Shown: piece after piece, positions 7,211 to 12,018 of the stretch
Numbering within the stretch: position 1 is the first letter of the stretch
Layout: each line of letters starts with the position of its first letter
Assembly (NCBI GenBank): GCA_003158755.1
Contig: PMLF01000102.1
Span: 1 to 12,018 of the forward strand
Reading direction: 5' to 3'
Source: Elusimicrobiota bacterium
Lineage (GTDB): Bacteria; Elusimicrobiota; Elusimicrobia; FEN-1173
DNA length: 12,018 bases
Position numbers and translations under genes: made by a program
Notes under the pieces: model-generated
What the model saw: only the letters and a program-made list of their open reading frames with translations
Told to the model about the DNA's origin: nothing
The model's database searches: none

Positions 7211-7341
7211 CAATGCGGTTCAATTAAGTCGTCATACCGGCGAAAGCCGGTATCCAGGGTTTGAACCGGCTTCTTAGAATCCGTTTTACAGCCTGGACCC
7301 CGGCTTTCGCCGGGGTGACAATCCTTAATTCAACTTCATTG
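7211..7341. mobile_element. MITE/BIME-like non-coding element with 18-bp terminal inverted repeats
   Basis: Terminal inverted repeats 7211-7228 and 7324-7341 match at 15 of 18 positions and start with CAATG. Inside them lies a second inverted pair, 7231-7258 and 7292-7319, matching at 24 of 28. Each of these inner arms is itself a small hairpin: stem TACCGGC, loop GAAA, on the left; stem CCCCGGC, loop TTTC, on the right. The 33-nt centre (7259-7291) has no obvious structure and no reading frame of note. The wording (GTCATACCGGCGAAAGCCGG...) is of a kind widely scattered between bacterial genes. No transposase is in the window, so it would need to be mobilised in trans. Confidence 0.75.
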
Positions 7342-7350
7342 GGGTTAAGG
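7342..7350 (+). repeat. Right copy of 9-bp direct repeat flanking the element
   Basis: GGGTTAAGG directly abuts the right terminal repeat that ends at 7341 and is identical to the copy at 7201-7209. Two identical 9-mers at the two borders of an inverted-repeat element are the expected trace of transposition. Confidence 0.6.
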
Positions 7351-7526
7351 GGGCGATCAGAGCCAATAAAACTTTGAAGAAACGGTATAATCGGCGTTCG
7401 GCGGGTTTCGTTGGGACGCCGGCCGAAAGAGTTGTTTGGATGTTGAAAAGGGGTGAGGCGATCCCCGCGATTTTCTCCGACGGGCAGGGGTTCTTTTAAG
7501 AATGTTTCTCAAGGGTTTTGGAAAAA
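7351..7526 (+). promoter_or_regulatory. Leader region of the PAP2 gene with a candidate -10 box
   Basis: TATAAT at 7386-7391 is a perfect -10 hexamer, but no good -35 is found at 16-18 nt (TTGAAG at 7374-7379 is only 6 nt away), nor an extended TG. If used, it would give a leader of about 130 nt. The leader can fold locally: TTCGGCG (7397-7403) pairs with CGCC...CGAA (7417-7427, 3-nt bulge), and a GGGG/CCCC pair occurs near 7450-7470. I do not recognise a known riboswitch; it does not read as a GEMM c-di-GMP aptamer. AAGGG at 7511-7515 may be the ribosome binding site, 11 nt before the ATG. Confidence 0.35.
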
Positions 7527-8525
7527 ATGGATCGAATTAAAAACGTGTTCGGCGCCTTTCTGCTCCTAATTGCACAAGGAGCCGTCTTCGCCCGCGCCGA
7601 AGAGAAAGCCGCCCCGCCTCCCCAGGTCGTCGACGGTTACCAATACGACCGCCCCGGCTGGTTCACCTGGCTGAAAAATGAACCCTCCGACCTCAAAGAT
7701 TGCTGGAAAAAGACCTTCCGGAAGGAAAACACTGTCAATCTCTCCCTCCTGGTCGTGGGGACGGGTCTCCTGATCGCCGCGGACCAATCTTTATATAAGA
7801 AAACCTATCGCTGGGGGACCAAGGAAAAAATCAGCCACAACGGCCAGCAGCGGCCCTTTATCAAAACGACGCTTCCCGGGACGCACTACATGGTGCGCTT
7901 AAGCGGTCCCCACAATTTCGGGACCGATCTTTATTTCCTGGGCGACGGGATCACCCACTTCTCCATCGCTGGAGGTTTCCTGGTTTTCGGTTTGGTCCGG
8001 GACGACGACCGCGCTCTGCAGACTTCCAGCCAACTGGTGGAGTCGATCATCTCCACGGGTTTCGTCGTGCAGGTCCTGAAGCACGTCACCGGACGGGAAG
8101 ACCCCGTCGTGAACACTCGTTCGGGCGGGCGGTGGAGGTTCTTCCCCAACCAGAAGGACTACGCCAAGCACGTCAACAAATACGATGCCTACCCGACGGG
8201 CCACCTCGCCACCGCCATGGCGACGGTTACGGTGATCGCCCAAAATTATCCCGAATACACTTTCGTCCGTCCTTTGGGATATACGTTGATGACCGCCTGC
8301 GGCCTGGAGATGGTCAACAACGGCGTCCACTGGTACAGCGATTACCCTCTCGGCATCTACCTCGGCTACGAGTTCGCCCAAATCGCCGTCCGTCGGGGCC
8401 GGAAGGTTCAGGACCAACAAGTTTCGTCCCTTGAAATTTATCCCGCGTTCGTGGGGAAGACGCCGACGATGCAGGCCGCCTACCGCTTTTCGATTCCACC
8501 GTCCTCGAAGGACGAAGTGGATTGA
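7527..8525 (+). CDS. Exported PAP2-superfamily protein (phosphatase-like) with atypical motifs
   Basis: A 332-aa protein with an N-terminal signal sequence (MDRIKN, hydrophobic core 8-20, likely cleavage after ARA at residue 24), so it acts in the periplasm or membrane. Further hydrophobic helices lie at about 70-85, 145-157, 170-184 and 247-262. The PAP2 motifs are recognisable. C1 is KHVTGREDP (185-193), C2 is YPTGH with H226, and C3 is NNGVHWYSDYPLG with H268 and D272. Family members usually dephosphorylate lipid or soluble phosphates such as phosphatidate, undecaprenyl-PP or PGP. The C1 second Arg is Asp, the Ser of PSGH is Thr, and the C3 Arg is Met, so activity or substrate may differ. 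After 290 the chain ends in a short strand-like tail (SLEIYPAFVGKTPTMQAAYRF). The ATG at 7527 is preferred over the in-frame TTG at 7518, because the only ribosome binding site lies at 7511-7515. It is followed after 41 nt by asnB. Confidence 0.82.
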   Translation: MDRIKNVFGAFLLLIAQGAVFARAEEKAAPPPQVVDGYQYDRPGWFTWLKNEPSDLKDCWKKTFRKENTVNLSLLVVGTGLLIAADQSLYKKTYRWGTKEKISHNGQQRPFIKTTLPGTHYMVRLSGPHNFGTDLYFLGDGITHFSIAGGFLVFGLVRDDDRALQTSSQLVESIISTGFVVQVLKHVTGREDPVVNTRSGGRWRFFPNQKDYAKHVNKYDAYPTGHLATAMATVTVIAQNYPEYTFVRPLGYTLMTACGLEMVNNGVHWYSDYPLGIYLGYEFAQIAVRRGRKVQDQQVSSLEIYPAFVGKTPTMQAAYRFSIPPSSKDEVD

Positions 8526-8566
8526 ACGGTCTTCGCGCCGTCACGGCCGCCCAAGGAACTCATTAA

Positions 8567-10408
8567 ATGTGCGGGATCTGCGGCATCATCCATTTTGACG
8601 GACGGCCCCCGTCCGCCGACCGCTTGTCCGCCATGACCGGCGCGATGGTCCATCGCGGTCCGGACGACGAGGGGCGCTACCTTTCCAGTGAAGCGGGTCC
8701 CCGCGCCGCGCTCGGGTTCCGGCGGCTCTCCATCATCGACCTTTCCGAAGGCCATCAGCCGATGCGCCGGGGCCGAAACGTCATCGTCTTCAACGGCGAG
8801 ATCTACAACTACCGGGAACTCCGCCGCGAAGAGGAGTCCGCCGGGTTCGTGTTTCAAACCCACAGCGACACCGAAGTCCTCCTCCACCTCTACGAACGGT
8901 ACGGCGAGGATTGCCTGAAGAAACTCAACGGCATGTTCGCCTTCGCCGTCTGGAACGAGGACCGGCGGGACCTCTTCCTCGCCCGCGACCGGCTGGGGAT
9001 CAAGCCTCTCTATTATTTCTACGACGGAAAGACCCTCGCTTTCGCCTCCGAGATGAAGTCCCTGCTCAAGAGCGGGGAAGTCCCCATGACCTTCGACCCG
9101 GCGGGCGTCCGGGACTTCTACACGTTCCGTTTCGTCCCCGGCCCCCACAGCGTCCTGCGGGACGTCAAGAAGGTGCTTCCCGGCCGCAGCGTCCGGTTCG
9201 CGGCGAACCGGCGCACCGAGAGAGAATATTGGACCCTGGATCCCGCCGCCGAGCTCCGGACCTCCTCCGAGGACGACCTCGCGGACGAGTTGGAGTCTTT
9301 GCTGGAGGACGCCGTCCGCTTGCAGCTGGTGAGCGACGTCCCCCTGGGTGTTTTCTTGAGCGGCGGGGTGGATTCCAGCCTCGTCACGGCTCTCATGACG
9401 AAGCTTTGCGCGGAAAAAGTCCGGACCTTCTCCATCGGTTTCGAATCCGGGACGGGCGTGGACGAAAGCCCCCGCGCCCGACGGGTGGCGGAGTTCCTGG
9501 GCACGGAGCACCACGCCTTCACCCTCACGGAAAAAGAATTGGGACGGGCCGCGTCGGTGTTCTCCCGGATGAACGAGCCCGTCGCGGACCCGACGATCCT
9601 GCCGACCGCGCTCCTCTCCGAGTTCGCCCGGCGGGAAGTGAAGGTGGTCCTCACCGGCGAGGGCGGGGACGAGCTTTTCGCCGGATACAACCGCTACAAG
9701 GCGGTCGTCTTTTCCGGCTGGGTTCGGGCGCTTCCGGCGCCGCTTCGTCCGATGGCCGGGTTCCTCTTGCGGAGGGCAGGGCACGGCGCGCCGTTCCGGG
9801 CCATCCCCCGCGTGGACGCCGGGAACTGGGCCGCGCTGACCCGGGATTTTTCCTTGGACGCTCTCCGCCCCTTGTTCGGCGGGGAGCCGTGGACGAGTTA
9901 CTTGGAATCCCCGGAGACCTCGGCCCCCTCCCGGGCCTTTCCCGACGCCTTGAACGGCGTCCTCGATTTCGAGCGGCGGACGTCGTTGACGGACCGCCTG
10001 CTCATGAAAGTGGACATGGCGGCCATGGGACGGTCCCTGGAAGCCCGTCCGCCCTACCTCGACCACCGCGTGGTGGAGTTCGCTTTCCGAGTTCCGGATG
10101 GCGGCAAAATCCGCCGGTTCAAAGGGAAGCGCTTGCTGCGGAAAGTCGCCGAGCGGCGTCTGCCCGCCGACATCTGCCGTACGCGAAAGCACGGGTTCAT
10201 CGTCCCTCTGGAAAAATGGATGAAAGCGATCGCCCCGGGTTCCCTGGAGGAGCTTTTGGACGAAGACCTCCTCCGTTCCACGGGCGTATTCGACGGGGCC
10301 GCCGTCCTCGCCGCGAGGGAAAAAGCCTTCGCCCCCGGCGGCGACGTAGGGTTTCTGTGGCCCCTGATCGTCTTGAGCGGCTGGATCAAAGGACTGAACG
10401 AACCTTAA
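8567..10408 (+). CDS. asnB: Asparagine synthase (glutamine-hydrolysing)
   Basis: A 613-aa cytoplasmic enzyme making asparagine from aspartate, ATP and glutamine. After Met removal, Cys2 of MCGICGI is the N-terminal nucleophile of the class II glutaminase domain. That domain also shows the HRGPDDEG segment (29-36), R52-R53, FNGEIYNY (75-82) and HSDTEV with D101. The synthetase domain has the ATP PP-loop SGGVDSS (265-271), LTGEGGDELFAGY (362-374) and, near the C-terminus, LEARPPYLDHRVVEFA plus KHGFIVPLEKWM. Length matches the 600-650 aa AsnB type that also occurs in cell-surface polysaccharide loci as an amidotransferase. AAGGA at 8553-8557, 9 nt before the ATG, supports the start. Placement between a PAP2 protein and a lipid-exporter-like ABC gene leaves room for an envelope amidation role, but free asparagine synthesis is the default. 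Identity of the family is firm. Confidence 0.93.
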   Translation: MCGICGIIHFDGRPPSADRLSAMTGAMVHRGPDDEGRYLSSEAGPRAALGFRRLSIIDLSEGHQPMRRGRNVIVFNGEIYNYRELRREEESAGFVFQTHSDTEVLLHLYERYGEDCLKKLNGMFAFAVWNEDRRDLFLARDRLGIKPLYYFYDGKTLAFASEMKSLLKSGEVPMTFDPAGVRDFYTFRFVPGPHSVLRDVKKVLPGRSVRFAANRRTEREYWTLDPAAELRTSSEDDLADELESLLEDAVRLQLVSDVPLGVFLSGGVDSSLVTALMTKLCAEKVRTFSIGFESGTGVDESPRARRVAEFLGTEHHAFTLTEKELGRAASVFSRMNEPVADPTILPTALLSEFARREVKVVLTGEGGDELFAGYNRYKAVVFSGWVRALPAPLRPMAGFLLRRAGHGAPFRAIPRVDAGNWAALTRDFSLDALRPLFGGEPWTSYLESPETSAPSRAFPDALNGVLDFERRTSLTDRLLMKVDMAAMGRSLEARPPYLDHRVVEFAFRVPDGGKIRRFKGKRLLRKVAERRLPADICRTRKHGFIVPLEKWMKAIAPGSLEELLDEDLLRSTGVFDGAAVLAAREKAFAPGGDVGFLWPLIVLSGWIKGLNEP

Positions 10409-10411
10409 ATG

Positions 10412-10534
10412 AGAACCTGTCCAGAAAACCCGCTCACCCTGAGCTTGTCGAAGGGCGAGCGGTCTTTGGCGACGATGGCTCATGCTTCGACAAGCTCAGC
10501 ATGAGCGGTATCGCGGGTTATTTGGATAGGTTCT
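10412..10534. mobile_element. MITE/BIME-like palindromic element of two hairpins with complementary loops
   Basis: Terminal inverted repeats 10412-10433 and 10513-10534 match at 19 of 22 positions (starting AGAACCT). An inner inverted pair, 10434-10453 and 10485-10504, matches at 18 of 20. The left unit folds as CGCTCACCCT (10431-10440) against AGGGCGAGCG (10452-10461), with one A-C mismatch. The right unit folds as GCTCATGCT (10478-10486) against AGCATGAGC (10498-10506), perfectly. Their 11-nt loops, 10441-10451 and 10487-10497, are exact reverse complements (GAGCTTGTCGA). The CCTGAGCTTGTCGAAGG wording is a well-known dispersed intergenic repeat of many bacteria. It begins 4 nt after the asnB stop codon and may protect or terminate that transcript. 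A target-site duplication is not clear. Confidence 0.75.
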
Positions 10535-10574
10535 TAATAGGATGTAGGATGTAATCACCCCAAAAAAGATCGTT

Positions 10575-10581
10575 AAAAGGA
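10575..10581 (+). promoter_or_regulatory. Ribosome binding site that fixes a TTG start
   Basis: AAAAGGA lies 7 nt before the TTG at 10589. A stop codon in the same frame at 10574-10576 rules out a longer protein. The next in-frame ATG (10655) would cut off the first part of the first membrane helix. The TTG start is therefore well supported. Confidence 0.7.
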
Positions 10582-10588
10582 TTTCCCC

Positions 10589-12018
10589 TTGATCAAACGA
10601 CTCCTCCCCTATTTTAAAGAGCACCGGTACCGCTTGATCATCGCCCTTTTGGCGATGGCCGGCGTGGCCGTCCTGACGGCCGCCGCCATGTGGGTGCTCA
10701 AGCAGGTCGTCGACAAAGTCCTCATCGAAGGGGACACCTCGACCCTGAAGGACATCATCATCCTCCTGCTGATCCTCTATTTCATCAAAGGCATCCTGGC
10801 CTGGATCCACGATTACCTCACGGCCTACGCGGGACAGGCCGTCGTCCAAAAGATCCGCGACCAGGCGTTCCAGCGGCTGCACCGGCTCTCGCTGGATTTC
10901 TTCACGTCGACGGACTCCGCGCGGATCGTTTCCCGGCTCACCAACGACGCCATGTTGTTGCAAAACGCCTTGACCAAGATCCCCGTGATGGTCGTGCGGG
11001 ACGGGTTGACCGTGGTGTTCCTGGCCGCGTACCTTTTCTATCTGCACTGGAAGTTCGCGTTCATGGCCTTCGTCATCCTGCCCGCCGCCGGGGGCATGAT
11101 CCACCGGTTCGGGAAGAGCCTCCGCAAGACTTCCCGCCAGGGCCAGGACAAGATGGCTGACCTCTACGCCCGCATCCGGGAGTCCATCACCGGCGCCCCG
11201 GTCGTGAAGGCTTACATGCGCGAGGATTACGAGCTGGATCGCTTCCGGGAGGAGAACGACCGGTATTTCAAGATCTGCATGAAGAACGCCTGGGTCGAAT
11301 CCGTTTCGACCCCGTCCCTCGAATTCCTCGGCGCCTTGGGGATGGCCGTGATCTTGTGGGTGGGGGGCCGGGACGTGATCCACCACGTGTGGACGACGGG
11401 AGCCTTCTTTGCCTTCATCGGAAGCGCCCTGTCCATGTACCAACCCGTTAAAAACTTCACCAAGTCGAACGCGACGCTCCAGCAGGGTTTCACGGGGGCC
11501 GAGAGGCTCTTCGAGCTGATGGACGCCAAGCCGACGGTTTTCGAGAAGCCGGGCGCTTCCGTCCTTCCCGAGTTTTCCCGCGAGATCCGTCTCAAGGAAT
11601 TGAATTTTTCCTACCGCCCGGACCGTCCCGTCCTCCGGGGCATCGACCTCACGATAAAAAAGGGGGAAATCATCGCCCTGGTGGGACCTTCGGGCTCCGG
11701 CAAGACGACCTTGGCCGCGCTCCTCCTCCGCTTCTACGACCCGGTGAGCGGATCGATCGCCTTTGACGGCGTCGACGCCCGGGACGTCACGTTCTTCAGC
11801 CTCCGCCGGCAGATGGGCCTGGTCACCCAGGACACGATCCTCTTCAACGACACCGTCCGGCTGAACCTGGCCTACGGAAAGGCCGACGCCACCGAGGCCG
11901 AGATCGTCGCTGCCGCCCAAGCCGCCAACGCGTGGGAGTTCATCGAGCGCCTGCCGAAGAAACTGGACACGATCGTCGGGGAGCGCGGGGTCCTGCTGTC
12001 CGGCGGCCAGAAACAGCG
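10589..12018 (+). CDS. MsbA-type ABC exporter half-transporter (partial, runs off the window)
   Basis: The first 476 residues of a fused transmembrane/ATPase exporter of the MsbA/lipid and multidrug family. Such half-transporters dimerise in the inner membrane and flip lipids (lipid A core, glycolipids) or export drugs or peptides. Membrane helices are visible at about 15-38, 55-75, 130-152, 155-172, 245-262 and 268-288. The coupling region NDAMLLQNALTKIP and the ESITGAPVVKAYMRED segment (198-213) are typical of MsbA-like exporters. The ATPase domain begins near 333 (IRLKELNFSYRPDRPVLRGI). It shows Walker A GPSGSGKTT (366-374), Q-loop Q414 (LVTQDTILFNDTV) and the start of the signature LSGGQKQ (470-476), where the window ends. 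Walker B and the switch His lie outside. The TTG start is supported by a good ribosome binding site. Neighbouring envelope-type genes favour a lipid or glycolipid substrate, but this is not proven. Confidence 0.9.
   Translation, partial: MIKRLLPYFKEHRYRLIIALLAMAGVAVLTAAAMWVLKQVVDKVLIEGDTSTLKDIIILLLILYFIKGILAWIHDYLTAYAGQAVVQKIRDQAFQRLHRLSLDFFTSTDSARIVSRLTNDAMLLQNALTKIPVMVVRDGLTVVFLAAYLFYLHWKFAFMAFVILPAAGGMIHRFGKSLRKTSRQGQDKMADLYARIRESITGAPVVKAYMREDYELDRFREENDRYFKICMKNAWVESVSTPSLEFLGALGMAVILWVGGRDVIHHVWTTGAFFAFIGSALSMYQPVKNFTKSNATLQQGFTGAERLFELMDAKPTVFEKPGASVLPEFSREIRLKELNFSYRPDRPVLRGIDLTIKKGEIIALVGPSGSGKTTLAALLLRFYDPVSGSIAFDGVDARDVTFFSLRRQMGLVTQDTILFNDTVRLNLAYGKADATEAEIVAAAQAANAWEFIERLPKKLDTIVGERGVLLSGGQKQ

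Noticed and set aside
7114..7350. CRISPR array or retron-like structure
   Set aside because: The repeats are inverted palindromes without regular spacers, and no cas genes or reverse transcriptase are present.
7397..7526. c-di-GMP (GEMM) riboswitch, prompted by the upstream cyclases
   Set aside because: The conserved GEMM core segments and tetraloop-receptor layout cannot be found; only a short GGGACGC-like match is seen.
7502..7535. Short open frame from the ATG at 7502
   Set aside because: It encodes only about 11 codons before a TAA, has no convincing ribosome binding site, and is in a different frame from the PAP2 gene.
8480..10483. 667-aa open frame on the minus strand
   Set aside because: It lies opposite the clearly real asnB, has no recognisable domain, and comes from the high GC content at third codon positions.
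10496..11920. 474-aa open frame on the minus strand
   Set aside because: It is antisense to the ABC exporter, whose membrane helices and ATPase motifs are unmistakable.
8567..12018. A complete biosynthetic or exosortase-type polysaccharide cluster
   Set aside because: asnB and an MsbA-like exporter alone do not support it; no glycosyltransferases, exosortase or PEP-CTERM genes are in view.

Overview
This is a GC-rich bacterial chromosome segment in which every supported gene lies on the + strand. It holds a partial housekeeping gene (gatB), a signalling block, and an envelope/amino-acid block. Gly-tRNA/Asp-type amidotransferase use, an MsbA-type flippase-like exporter, a signal-peptide-bearing PAP2 protein and diguanylate cyclases suggest a free-living Gram-negative-type bacterium. 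Phylum cannot be fixed by reading alone. The repeats and gene style would fit an uncultivated GC-rich lineage such as Elusimicrobiota, Omnitrophota or a deltaproteobacterial group, but that is only a guess.

Bases 1-7117 look like one or two transcription units. The 3' end of gatB is followed after 26 nt by manA (class I mannose-6-phosphate isomerase). A GGDEF protein starts inside the manA stop codon (GTGA overlap). A second GGDEF protein overlaps the first by 8 nt. A MalK/UgpC-type ABC ATPase follows after 1 nt, then a soluble GAF-PAS histidine kinase. The histidine kinase may have its own promoter: an extended -10 sits on the ATPase stop codon and would give a leaderless mRNA. The block couples a sugar-phosphate enzyme of exopolysaccharide supply, two cyclic-di-GMP synthases of different design, and a phosphorelay input. 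No response regulator, c-di-GMP receptor, permease or solute-binding protein is in view.

Bases 7118-7526 are a gene-free region packed with palindromes. A 94-nt hairpin begins at the histidine-kinase stop codon. Next to it is a 131-bp element with 18-bp terminal inverted repeats, flanked by a 9-bp direct repeat (GGGTTAAGG) that looks like a target-site duplication. A possible -10 box and a leader precede the next gene.

Bases 7527-12018 encode a secreted or membrane-tethered PAP2-superfamily protein with unusual active-site motifs, a full-length glutamine-hydrolysing asparagine synthase, and an MsbA/LptA-exporter-like ABC half-transporter that starts at a TTG codon and runs off the window. 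Between the last two lies a second, unrelated MITE/BIME-like element (10412-10534). It is built from two small hairpins with perfectly complementary 11-nt loops.

I found no CRISPR array, tRNA, rRNA, phage or clear defence system. The most distinctive signals are the intergenic palindromic elements and the tandem, differently regulated GGDEF pair.
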